Shown here: positions 7,628 to 15,674 of the stretch, piece after piece
Layout of the letters: every line of letters begins with the position of its first letter
Position numbering within the stretch: the stretch's first letter is position 1
Source of the DNA: Nocardia araoensis NBRC 100135
GTDB lineage: Bacteria > Actinomycetota > Actinomycetes > Mycobacteriales > Mycobacteriaceae
Direction of reading: 5' to 3'
Length of the DNA: 64,000 nucleotides
NCBI RefSeq assembly: GCF_000308435.1
Contig: NZ_BAFR01000204.1
Coordinates: 101,289-165,288 of the forward strand
The notes under the pieces: model-generated
Seen by the model: only the letters and a program-made list of their open reading frames with translations
The model's database searches: none
What the model was told of the DNA's origin: nothing
Position numbers and translations under genes: made by a program

Positions 7628-10380
7628 GCTGTCAGCTCCGTGTTCAGCTCGTCGATGAGGTCGGCGGCGCGATCGCCGAGGTCGCGCAACGCACCGTCGG
7701 TACCGCCTCGTTCGGTGAATGGAGCGTCGTCAAGGTCTTCTGGGGAGATCCCCGCCGAGGCTGCTATCACCGACACCATGCGGTCCAGCCACCACCTTTC
7801 CGTTTCGTTGAACACAACTCCGGCTTGCTCCTGCTGAGCGAGCCACCCGGCGTACCGCTGCCGAACCCGATCAGCGTAGGGGACGAGTTCGTCGTCGACG
7901 CCGACGGTGTAGCGGACCAGGGAGACCAGGTCGGTCAGGGTGCGGTGGCTGCTGCGCGCACCGTCGCCGACGCGGACTTCCAGCGCGCTGTACGCGTTCC
8001 AGATGATGTCGGGTGTCCAGTTGTGCGGTGGACGGGCGATGCGGTCGGCGAGTTCCTGAATGTCTCGGAAGGATGCGCGGCGGTCGCGGGCTTCGGACAG
8101 CAACTGGATGGCGGTGATCTCGTCGCGATGTTCGTCTAGGTACGCGCGCCAAGATTCGACAACCGAGCGGGCACGAGAGGTGTCGACGACGCCGTGCGCG
8201 TCGAGCAGCACGTCTCGACTCACCTCGTCGATGATCCGATCATGCGCGCGGCGGAGTTCGAGTATGCGGTTGCGCAACTCGGGGTTGGCGGCGATCGGCT
8301 CGATCGCGCGGTCCAACAGGTCCGACACTGCCATGCCGTTCTCAATCGCCTCGGCCTGGATGTCAGGATTGACTGCGTCCACCAGTCCGCGGACGATGTC
8401 GCGCACCGTTCCACCAGCAACCTCGTCGAGTTCGGTCCGTTCTGCATCGGTCAGATCGAGTTCGAGTTTGGCGAGGCGAGCGGCGAGAGTTGCGGTCTCG
8501 TCCTCGGTGAGAGTAAGCGCGGCTGCTTTGTCCAGGAGTTTCTTCAGCGACGCCTTGCGGTCGCGATTCAAGGGCGGTTCGACGAAGACGTGTTCGGTGA
8601 CTCCGATGGCATCAACGATCACGAAGCGAGTCTTAGCGGTGGCATCTGGGGTCACTGCCCGGTAGTCCGCAGTCGAGATTGTCCGAGCGCCACGACCCTT
8701 CATCTGCTCGAAGTACTGCGCCGATCGCACATCACGCATGAAGAACACGCATTCGAGCGGCTTCACGTCGGTGCCGGTAGCGATCATGTCGACCGTGACA
8801 GCGATACGCAGAAATTGGCTGGTGCGGAACGCTCGTAAGTGCCCCTTCGCGTCGCGGGTACTGTAGGTTATCTTCGCGGCGAAATCATTCCCCTTGCCGA
8901 ATACCTCTCGGACAATCGTCACGATCTCCTCAGCGTGGGCATCATCCTTGGCGAAGATCAACGTCTTGGGCACTGTCGTACGACCCGGGAAGATCTCGGT
9001 GAACAGCCTGTCCCGGAATGTTTCCAGCACGGTGCGGATCTGCGACTTGCTGGTGACGGCACGATCGAGCTGGCGGGCGGTGTAATCTACATCGTCATCG
9101 AGTGCTTCGAGCCTTTCCGCACGGGTACGCCGATCAACCTTTGGCACCACTGTTCCGGCTTCGATGTGGGAGCCCTGCTCACTGATCTCAGTGCGAATCC
9201 GATAGATTTCGAAATCGACGTTCACGGAATCGGCCACAGACTGGGGGTACGTATACTCCGAGACGAGGTTCTGTTCGAAGAATCCGAACGTCTGCTTCCC
9301 TGGCGTTGCGGTCAGGCCCACAATATGTGCGTCGAAGTAACGCAGAACTCCCTGCCACACACCATAGATCGAACGATGCGCTTCGTCGACGATGATGAGA
9401 TCGAATGTCTCCGGCGGCAGTTCCCCGTTGTATGAAACAGTTACGGGTGCATCGGGGATGTAGTCGTCCAGGCTGGGGTCATCGACATCGGTAACTTCTT
9501 CACCACGCAGGAATTTAAACACCCGCTGGATGGTCGAGACGACCACATTGGATGATCCCAGTAACCCGGCCTTGGTGAGCTTGTCGACATTATATATCTC
9601 GGTAAACCGGCGGCCGTCGCCGGGCGTGCGGTAGTTCTGGAACTCCGCAAGGGTCTGGTCAGCGAGATTGTTGCGATCGACCAGGAACAGGATACGGACG
9701 AACCCACCGTACTTGAGCAGTCGGTATGACTGCGTCACCGCTGTGTACGTCTTCCCCGCTCCCGTGGCCATCTGCACCAGACTGCGCTTGTAACGCTGCT
9801 GCGCCAAACTCCGCTCGACGCCTCGGATCGCCTCGATCTGCGCCGGTCGCAAACGCGACGTATCCAACTCGGGAAGCGAGCGAACCTTACCCCGCCAAGT
9901 GGGTGCTTCGCGGCAAGCCTCAGCGTCTCTCAGAACCCGCGCCAGCGTCGCAGGCTTGGGGAAGTGGAAGAGCGCGCGAGAGCGGGGTTCGGGGTCGTAT
10001 CCATTGGTGAAGTGGAGTTCGGTGCCACTCGACTCGAAGACGAACGGTAATCGGCCGTCGACCGTCAGCGCCTTCAATCGAACCTCCGGCGGCAGTCCCT
10101 CGGCGTACATCGCCGACTGCCACTCCACCCCGGACAAGGGCGTCCCAGTAGGTTTGGCCTCGATGACGCCGACCGCCTTCTTGCCAACGTAAAGCAGATA
10201 GTCCGCGCGGCCGTGCCCCCGCGCCATAACGGCCTCGCGCACCGCGACCCCCTGCGCAGCGAACAGGTTGAGGGCACGCCGGTCTTGAACCACCCAGCCC
10301 GCGGCGGCGAGCTGAGAGTCGATCAGCACCCGGGCACGCTGCTCCGCGGCCAGATGCTGTTCCGCGGCAATGTCATTCAT
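7624..10380 (-). CDS. hsdR: Type I restriction-modification system, restriction/translocase (R) subunit
   Basis: A 918-residue motor-nuclease. An N-terminal nuclease domain carries D60, E74 and K76 (ADYLL ... GVIEAKP), the D-ExK motif. An SF2 helicase core follows with Walker A ATGAGKT (205-211), DEAH (332-335) and LTATP (356-360), and the C-terminal part resembles the EcoEI-type HsdR C-terminal domain. It translocates DNA with ATP and cuts unmodified DNA at a distance. It is the first gene of the operon. All catalytic motifs are present, so the system looks active. Confidence 0.95.
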   Translation of the reverse strand: MNDIAAEQHLAAEQRARVLIDSQLAAAGWVVQDRRALNLFAAQGVAVREAVMARGHGRADYLLYVGKKAVGVIEAKPTGTPLSGVEWQSAMYAEGLPPEVRLKALTVDGRLPFVFESSGTELHFTNGYDPEPRSRALFHFPKPATLARVLRDAEACREAPTWRGKVRSLPELDTSRLRPAQIEAIRGVERSLAQQRYKRSLVQMATGAGKTYTAVTQSYRLLKYGGFVRILFLVDRNNLADQTLAEFQNYRTPGDGRRFTEIYNVDKLTKAGLLGSSNVVVSTIQRVFKFLRGEEVTDVDDPSLDDYIPDAPVTVSYNGELPPETFDLIIVDEAHRSIYGVWQGVLRYFDAHIVGLTATPGKQTFGFFEQNLVSEYTYPQSVADSVNVDFEIYRIRTEISEQGSHIEAGTVVPKVDRRTRAERLEALDDDVDYTARQLDRAVTSKSQIRTVLETFRDRLFTEIFPGRTTVPKTLIFAKDDAHAEEIVTIVREVFGKGNDFAAKITYSTRDAKGHLRAFRTSQFLRIAVTVDMIATGTDVKPLECVFFMRDVRSAQYFEQMKGRGARTISTADYRAVTPDATAKTRFVIVDAIGVTEHVFVEPPLNRDRKASLKKLLDKAAALTLTEDETATLAARLAKLELDLTDAERTELDEVAGGTVRDIVRGLVDAVNPDIQAEAIENGMAVSDLLDRAIEPIAANPELRNRILELRRAHDRIIDEVSRDVLLDAHGVVDTSRARSVVESWRAYLDEHRDEITAIQLLSEARDRRASFRDIQELADRIARPPHNWTPDIIWNAYSALEVRVGDGARSSHRTLTDLVSLVRYTVGVDDELVPYADRVRQRYAGWLAQQEQAGVVFNETERWWLDRMVSVIAASAGISPEDLDDAPFTERGGTDGALRDLGDRAADLIDELNTELTA

Positions 10381-10787
10381 AGAAGTCGAAGATATCGGAT
10401 AGCAACAGCATCTAATAGGTTCAAGTTGAGCAGATTACGCGGCGCAGGAGCAACGCGCCTGAATCCGTGCGCGGTTGCGATGTCTTCATCTGGTGGCGAT
10501 GAGTCCGTTATGCAGACCAAGCAGTCGGCTTTGCGAACGGATGTTCGCCAGACGGGCTGATAACGTTCAGCGATTTCGGTACTCGACACGGCGTTCGACC
10601 CGCGCACGAGCTACCGACCGGGTCATCACATCAATCGATGAGAATCGCATCGGGCTCGCCGGTGGCGCGCCCGATGCGGATTGCGTGCACATCATAGCGC
10701 TCCTGTCACTCGGCACATAATCGCTCGTGATGTGCGCGGCCTACGCCTAAGACAACCAGCACGAACCCGGTCTCGCGTGTCTGTCGC
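10381..10787. other. Non-coding stretch upstream of hsdR
   Basis: About 400 bases without a convincing gene on either strand. Short open frames exist (for example on the minus strand ending at 10377) but lack recognisable sequence or ribosome sites. It must contain the hsdR promoter, and its composition is intermediate between the R-M island and the following GC-rich genes, so the right edge of the island probably lies here. No repeat matching the palindromic element at 4735 was found. Confidence 0.5.
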
Positions 10788-11633
10788 CTAACGGCAACAC
10801 CCCTCTTCCGCGAGGATTACGCGAATGCGCGCATCCCATCCCGCCGGATGCGTCAGATTCCCGTTGTGCCCGCCGGGAAATTCCACCACCGACACGCCGC
10901 GCAGTGCCGCCAGCTCGTGGGCGGCCTTGCAATCGAAGACATGCTGCGGGGTGGTGCGCCCGCAGGCCGGGACGATGCGCACCGGCGAGTGCAGCAAGGC
11001 CGCGACGTCGAGGTGGTCGGCGCGGATCGCGGCGAAGTCGTGCCCGAGGAAGTATTCGAAATTCGCGGCGCGCTCGGGACCGAGCGGCGGTGCGGTCACG
11101 CCGGGTTCGCGATCCTGGCTGTTCGGATCGATCCCCAGCGTCCGCACCATCGGAGCGAGTGCCGCCTGCCAGCCGAGCTCGGCGAACACCTGCTCGCAGT
11201 GTTCGAGTTCGCCCATTTGGGTGGCGCGGTCGGCGGCGGCGAGCAGCCACGGCGTGACGGGCTCGTGCGCGATGAGAGTGTGCAGCCGGCCCGGGTGCTC
11301 GACCGCCAGATGCAGTCCGATGGCCGCGCCCATGCTGCAACCCAGCATTGCCACGGGCTCGTCGGTCAACGTCGAGAGCAGGCGGTTGACATCGTCGGCG
11401 TGCGTCGCGACCGAGGCGGGCACACCGGGATCGCGAATGATGCTGCGGGACAGGCCGCGGCGGTCGTAGGTGACGACGGTGAAACGCCGCTCCAGATGAC
11501 CGACCAGATCTTCGCCGCGCCGCGCGTCCCCCTCTCCGCTCTGCCCGATCAGCAGCATCGGGCCGCTGCCGCGAACTTCGTAGTACAGGTCGGCGCCGGG
11601 GACTTCGAGAGTGCCGGTGGAAATCGTGTTCAT
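10788..11633 (-). CDS. Alpha/beta hydrolase
   Basis: A 281-residue alpha/beta-hydrolase fold protein. The nucleophile elbow reads GCSMGAA (about residues 103-109), so Ser is the likely nucleophile. The strand-turn RRFTVVTYDRRGLSRS (oxyanion region) and a late GGHNGNLTHP supply a candidate catalytic His. The substrate is unknown; the family includes esterases, haloperoxidase-like enzymes and C-C hydrolases. The ATG at 11633 is preferred; a GTG at 11642 would add three residues. It is transcribed divergently from a MarR regulator across a long operator-like dyad and is probably repressed by it. Confidence 0.88.
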   Translation of the reverse strand: MNTISTGTLEVPGADLYYEVRGSGPMLLIGQSGEGDARRGEDLVGHLERRFTVVTYDRRGLSRSIIRDPGVPASVATHADDVNRLLSTLTDEPVAMLGCSMGAAIGLHLAVEHPGRLHTLIAHEPVTPWLLAAADRATQMGELEHCEQVFAELGWQAALAPMVRTLGIDPNSQDREPGVTAPPLGPERAANFEYFLGHDFAAIRADHLDVAALLHSPVRIVPACGRTTPQHVFDCKAAHELAALRGVSVVEFPGGHNGNLTHPAGWDARIRVILAEEGCCR

Positions 11634-11650
11634 GCCGACCACGATAATCC

Positions 11651-11697
11651 ATCAATTTAGATACATCAACTCTGATGCATCTAGTTTGATGTAAAAT
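11651..11697. promoter_or_regulatory. MarR-type operator dyad and leaderless promoter
   Basis: Positions 11651-11667 and 11674-11690 form an imperfect 17-bp dyad (14 of 17 paired) centred near 11670. Its inner arms are TAGATACATC and GATGCATCTA. A second, offset dyad TACATCAA / TTGATGTA (11662-11669, 11686-11693) overlaps it. TAAAAT at 11692-11697 is a good -10 box 7 bases before the GTG of the MarR gene, so that mRNA is probably leaderless and self-repressed. Confidence 0.65.
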
Positions 11698-11704
11698 CCT
11701 CGTC

Positions 11705-12145
11705 GTGGACGGAGTCGAACTGTTCCTGCTGGGCCGGGCATTGATGAAGATCGGCGAGGAGGCGTTGCCGGCGGCCGGACTCGGCGGCGGGCACCGCCCC
11801 GTGCTCGTCGTGTCGAGCGACATCCTCGAGCACCCGGACAGCACCGTTGGCGAAATCGCCACCCGCACCGGACTACCGCAAAGCGCGGTATCCACCGCCG
11901 TCGCCCGGCTCAAGGAAACCGGCGCGGTCACCTCCACGGTCGACCCACGCGACCGCAGGCGCACCCTGATCCGCGCGGCCGACCAAGCCTCCCCGCGAGT
12001 CGCCGAAGTGCGAGCGACACCCGTGGACGAAGCGGTCGCGGCGGCGCTGCCCGACAACGACCCGGCCGCCGTACGCGAGGTACTCGACGCCCTCACTACC
12101 CTCACCCGCCACCTACGTCCCCGCGAACACCGCGCCGCCCCCTGA
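11705..12145 (+). CDS. MarR-family transcriptional regulator
   Basis: A 146-residue winged-helix repressor. The recognition region reads STVGEIATRTGLPQSAVSTAVARLKETGAV (about residues 46-75), followed by the wing with DPRDRRRTLIRA. N- and C-terminal helices would form the dimer interface. The GTG start lies 7 bases after a -10-like TAAAAT, consistent with a leaderless message. It probably binds the dyad in the divergent intergenic region and controls itself and the alpha/beta hydrolase. The inducer is unknown. Palindromic element copy 2 lies 20 bases after the stop. Confidence 0.9.
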   Translation: MDGVELFLLGRALMKIGEEALPAAGLGGGHRPVLVVSSDILEHPDSTVGEIATRTGLPQSAVSTAVARLKETGAVTSTVDPRDRRRTLIRAADQASPRVAEVRATPVDEAVAAALPDNDPAAVREVLDALTTLTRHLRPREHRAAP

Positions 12146-12164
12146 CACCCACCCGACCAGTGCG

Positions 12165-12221
12165 ACGAGTGGCACATCAGCGAGCGTCTTCTCGCGTTTC
12201 GCCCAGCCATGTGCCACTCGT
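12165..12221. repeat. Dispersed palindromic element, copy 2
   Basis: Perfect 13-bp ends ACGAGTGGCACAT (12165-12177) and ATGTGCCACTCGT (12209-12221) enclose the shared interior TTCTCGCGTTT and a small inner stem GCGAG/CTCGC (12180-12184, 12191-12195). As in the other copies it follows the stop of a plus-strand gene and faces a minus-strand reading frame. Confidence 0.85.
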
Positions 12222-12228
12222 GGGCGGG

Positions 12229-12381
12229 TCAGGGGAGGTAGACGCAGCCGCCCATGCCGAGGTAGCTGCGGATGGAGCAGATCAGGTTGTTCACCGTTTT
12301 GCCGGAGCCGGAGGAGGAACCCGTGCTGGGCGTCTCGGCGATCGCGGCGGGTGCGGTGGCCGCGGTCGGCGAGGACCAGGT
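12229..12381 (-). pseudogene. Remnant of a small secreted protein (C-terminal end only)
   Basis: A minus-strand frame of 50 codons, closed upstream by an in-frame TGA (12382-12384) and without a plausible start codon near its beginning. It translates to an Ala/Thr/Pro/Ser-rich segment and then KTVNNLICSIRSYLGMGGCVYLP, which looks like the conserved cysteine-bearing C-terminus of a small exported actinobacterial protein. The signal-peptide part is not readable in this frame, so it is probably a decayed gene or a frameshifted one. The rest of 12146-12538 shows only the palindromic element. Confidence 0.4.
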
Positions 12382-12538
12382 TCAGCACTTGACCCCTGAC
12401 GCCACGAAGCCTACGAATCACCGAATGCCCGACACAGACCGCACTTTTCAGGGGTCGCGCTGTCTCCGCGCACGGCTCAGCCTCCGGCGTAGCGGAAAGT
12501 CGATTGCTGTCGGCGATCCGGCTTGCCGGTTCGGCCGT

Positions 12539-13441
12539 TCAGGACGACGCGGGCGGGGGGTGGACCGCGTGCCAGTGGCGGGCGATGTCGATGCGGCGGG
12601 TGATCCAGACCTGGTCGTAGGACTGGATGTGGTCGAGTAGGCGTTCCAAGGCGGCGGTGCGGGCGGGGCGGCCGATGAGGCGGCAGTGCAGGCCGATGGA
12701 CAGCATCTTGGGGGCGCCCTCCGCCCCCTCGCGGTAGAGCACGTCGAAGGCGTCTCGGACGTGCGCGAAGAATTGCTCGCCGGTGGGGAAACCGGCGGGT
12801 GAGGCGAATCGCATGTCGTTGGTGTCCAAGGTGTAGGGCACGACCAAGTGGTCGTGGTCGTGCACGCGCACCCAATAGGGCAGGTCGTCGGCGTAGGAAT
12901 CGGCGTCGTAGACGAAGCCGCCGTGCTCGACCACCAGCTCCCTGGTGTTCGGCGAATCGCGGCCGGTGTACCAGCCCAGCGGTGCCGAGCCGGTCAGTTC
13001 GGTCAAGATGCGCACCGCCTCGGCCATGTGCGCGCGCTCGGTGTCGCGGTCGGTGAGCTGATAGGACTTCCAGCGCAAGCCGTGGCAGGCGATCTCGTGG
13101 CCCAGTTCGCGGAAGGCCGCCACCGCCTCCGGGTTGCGCTGCATGGCACGGGCTACGGCGAAGATCGTCAACGGCAACCCGCGTCTTTCGAAGACGCGCA
13201 GCACCCGCCACAGGCCGGCACGCGAGCCGTACTCGTAGAGCGACTCCATGCTCATATGGCGGTTCGGAAATGCCTCGGCGGGAGTCATTTCCGACAGGAA
13301 CGTCTCGGAGAACTCGTCACCGTCGAGAACGTTGTTCTCGCCGCCCTCTTCGTAGTTGAGCACGAACTGGACCGCGATTCGCGCCTCCCCCGGCCACTTC
13401 GGGTCCGGCGGACGCGGGCCATAGCCGACGAAATCCCTCAT
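12539..13441 (-). CDS. puuE: PuuE-type allantoinase (polysaccharide deacetylase family)
   Basis: A 300-residue NodB/polysaccharide deacetylase-fold protein with the PuuE hallmarks: RIAVQFVLNYEEGGENNVLDGD at the start, NRHMSMESLYEYGSRAGLWR, GHEIACHGLRW, and LGWYTGRDSPNTRELV. PuuE is known to open the hydantoin ring of allantoin to allantoate. Its place, four bases overlapping the allantoicase gene at the end of the xanthine dehydrogenase operon, supports that role rather than cell-wall deacetylation. The family is about 300-310 residues, so it is full length. No separate cyclic-amidohydrolase allantoinase is seen in the window. Confidence 0.9.
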   Translation of the reverse strand: MRDFVGYGPRPPDPKWPGEARIAVQFVLNYEEGGENNVLDGDEFSETFLSEMTPAEAFPNRHMSMESLYEYGSRAGLWRVLRVFERRGLPLTIFAVARAMQRNPEAVAAFRELGHEIACHGLRWKSYQLTDRDTERAHMAEAVRILTELTGSAPLGWYTGRDSPNTRELVVEHGGFVYDADSYADDLPYWVRVHDHDHLVVPYTLDTNDMRFASPAGFPTGEQFFAHVRDAFDVLYREGAEGAPKMLSIGLHCRLIGRPARTAALERLLDHIQSYDQVWITRRIDIARHWHAVHPPPASS

Positions 13442-14415
13442 GCGCCGAGCTCGCCGTACAGCCGCAGCCGCGCCATGCCGCCATCCGGATAGATGTCCAA
13501 GCGCACCTCTTCCACCGAGGCGGCCATCGGCGCGATCGGGAACCGGTGCCTGGTGTCGGGTTGCAGTGCTGTGCGCGGCAACAGCTCCAGCTCGGTGCCG
13601 TCGTTGGTGCGCCCGGTCAGCCGGGCCGCGCCAGGACTGTTGCCGAGGAAGTAGGACGTGTCCAGCTCGGCGAGCCGGATCAGTCCAGGTCCGGCCAGGC
13701 GGATGCGCACCCAGTCGTTGCCGTCGTCCCGACGGCGTGCGGTCTCCCAGCCCTCACCCATGGAGCGCGCCCGGCCCGGGTACAGCAACTGGTTCGGCGA
13801 ACTGTAGAAGCGATTGGAGCAGTCCAGCACCAGCGCGCCGTTCTCCAACGCGGCCAGATCCAAGGGGCCGAGGCCGAGCAGGCGCGGATCGGGTCGTCCC
13901 TCGCCGTGCACCCGCAATCTCGCCACGCCACCGTCGGGGTGCATGGTGAGCTTCACGTGGGTCCAGCGCTTCTCGTTCTCGACGGCGAACAAGTTGCGGC
14001 TGTCGCCCGTTACCGGCGAGCGATCGACCAGCATCACCCAATCGTCGCGCGCGGCGATGGTTTCCGCGGGCGGATAGTCCTCGATCTCCAGCGCGGACAC
14101 CGAGACGGCGGGCGGGTAGTTGCCCTTGAACCACGCCGTGTCCACCACGATCCCGCGGATCACGCCCGGCACCCCCAGCCGCACGATCGCGGAGTCGTCG
14201 CCGGGCTGCCCGCGGTGCCGACGAGTCTCCCAGCCGTCGTAGATCTGCCCTTTGTGCCCGAAGTCGGACGGCCGGTATCGGGCGGGCCCCGGGTTGATCA
14301 AATTCTCCTTCTCCGCGAAGAAATCGTCGTTCGCCCAGATCACCGCGCCGCCGAGCGGCCGGACCGCCAGATCGGGCAGCAGCAAGAACTCTTCGTCGTC
14401 GCCCCGGTCGCGCAT
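13438..14415 (-). CDS. alc: Allantoicase
   Basis: A 325-residue enzyme hydrolysing allantoate to ureidoglycolate and urea. It consists of two homologous jelly-roll halves. The first carries GGAVIWANDDFFAEKENL and GQIYDGWETRRHR; the second carries CSNRFYSSPNQLLYPG and MGEGWETARRRDDGNDW, the paired W-E-T-R-R motifs of the family. The ATG at 14415 has AGGAG upstream. It overlaps puuE by four bases (ATGA), so substrate passes between products of adjacent coupled genes. The urea released could be recovered with the urt transporter system elsewhere in the window, although no urease is encoded here. Confidence 0.95.
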   Translation of the reverse strand: MRDRGDDEEFLLLPDLAVRPLGGAVIWANDDFFAEKENLINPGPARYRPSDFGHKGQIYDGWETRRHRGQPGDDSAIVRLGVPGVIRGIVVDTAWFKGNYPPAVSVSALEIEDYPPAETIAARDDWVMLVDRSPVTGDSRNLFAVENEKRWTHVKLTMHPDGGVARLRVHGEGRPDPRLLGLGPLDLAALENGALVLDCSNRFYSSPNQLLYPGRARSMGEGWETARRRDDGNDWVRIRLAGPGLIRLAELDTSYFLGNSPGAARLTGRTNDGTELELLPRTALQPDTRHRFPIAPMAASVEEVRLDIYPDGGMARLRLYGELGA

Positions 14416-14459
14416 CGCGTCTCCTGTGTCGTGCGGGGTCGTCCCGTCCGGATGGCCGA

Positions 14460-15674
14460 TCACGGCGCCTCCGGTATCGGCGCGCGTGCCGCCAGTGCCC
14501 GCAGAACCGTTTCGGTGAGTTCCGCGGCGCCCGCGTCCGGGCGGGCCCCGCAATCGATGCCGCGCAGGACGGTTACGGCCAGCGCTTCCGCGGTGGCGGG
14601 CTCGTCGATGATGTCGCCGCCGCGCCGCGCGAGGTAGTCCCGCAGGCGCGGCACCGCGACGTCGATCGCCCGGCGGAAGAAGTCGTAGGTGGCCAGCCAG
14701 CGGGTGACCAGGTGACCCGGATGCATGTCCCAGCCCTGGTAGTACCCGCGCCGCAACGCCCGGGCGACCAACCGGTGGTGGTTGCGCAGCGCGGCCTCCG
14801 GATCGGCGTCGGGCACGATCTGGGTGGAACCGTCGCACACCCACACCCCGGTCTGCGCGGCCGCGACCTGCATCACCGCCTTGGCGTAGTCGGCAGCCGG
14901 ATGGTCGAGCGCCTGATCCGGTGCGGCGACACCGCACGCGGCGGTGTAGTCGTAGGTACCGAAATGCAATGCGCTGCAACGTCCTTCGGAACGAGTGAGC
15001 ATGGCGGCCACCGGCGCGGCGCCATCCGCGGCCAGGATCGCCTGCGGGCTCTCGATCTGCAACTCGAAGCGCAGGCTGCCCTCGGCGATGCCGTACCCGC
15101 GTTCCAGGCCCACGCACAGCTGCACCAGAGCCGTAACCTGCTGCACGGCACGAATTTTCGGCACGGTGAAGACGAATCCATCGGGCACGCCACCCGCGCC
15201 CTCCAGCACGAGGTCGAGCGTGCGCAGCGCCCGCCGCCGCTCGCCGCCGCCCAAACCCTTCATCCGGATGCCGCTGCCGGCCGGGCCTCCCGGGCGCCGC
15301 GCCCAGGCCGCCAGCACCGCGCCCGCCGCCGTGGCCGCGCGGTCCTCCTCGGCGTCGGCGCGCAGGCCGTAGCCGTCCTCGAAGTCGATACGCAGATCCT
15401 GGACCGGGTCGGCTTCCAGCCGCTTGCGCACGTCGGGCAGCGAATCGGTCTCGTCCAGGGTGGCCAGCAGGTCGTGGTGGCGGTCGAGCAGTTCCACCGC
15501 GGTCGCGCCCCATTCCTCGGGAGTCTCCTCGGCGACCCGGTCGGCCGGGACGTACACGGTGTGGATCGGTTGGGAGCGGCCGTTCGAGCCGGGATACCGG
15601 CGGCGCAACTCGGTGTCGACCTCGTCGAGCAGGGCCTCGACCCGGGCGCGGACGTTCTCCGGCAGCTTCGTCAT
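14460..15674 (-). CDS. DUF6986 protein, CitE/malate synthase-like aldolase or lyase
   Basis: A 404-residue protein of the HpcH/HpaI-CitE-malate synthase superfamily. It has DLRIDFEDGYG (about residues 96-106, acidic metal-binding loop), FVFTVPKIRA, RFELQIESPQAIL (metal-ligand Glu region) and HPGHLVTRW near the end. Members are found in actinobacterial allantoin clusters. The pathway here ends in glyoxylate, and malate synthases condense glyoxylate with acetyl-CoA, so a glyoxylate-handling reaction is a fair inference, though not proven. The ATG at 15674 overlaps the xanthine dehydrogenase stop by four bases. Confidence 0.75.
   Translation of the reverse strand: MTKLPENVRARVEALLDEVDTELRRRYPGSNGRSQPIHTVYVPADRVAEETPEEWGATAVELLDRHHDLLATLDETDSLPDVRKRLEADPVQDLRIDFEDGYGLRADAEEDRAATAAGAVLAAWARRPGGPAGSGIRMKGLGGGERRRALRTLDLVLEGAGGVPDGFVFTVPKIRAVQQVTALVQLCVGLERGYGIAEGSLRFELQIESPQAILAADGAAPVAAMLTRSEGRCSALHFGTYDYTAACGVAAPDQALDHPAADYAKAVMQVAAAQTGVWVCDGSTQIVPDADPEAALRNHHRLVARALRRGYYQGWDMHPGHLVTRWLATYDFFRRAIDVAVPRLRDYLARRGGDIIDEPATAEALAVTVLRGIDCGARPDAGAAELTETVLRALAARAPIPEAP

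Noticed and set aside
10377..10607. Possible small gene before hsdR
   Set aside because: No ribosome site, no homology-like pattern, and it overlaps the likely hsdR promoter.
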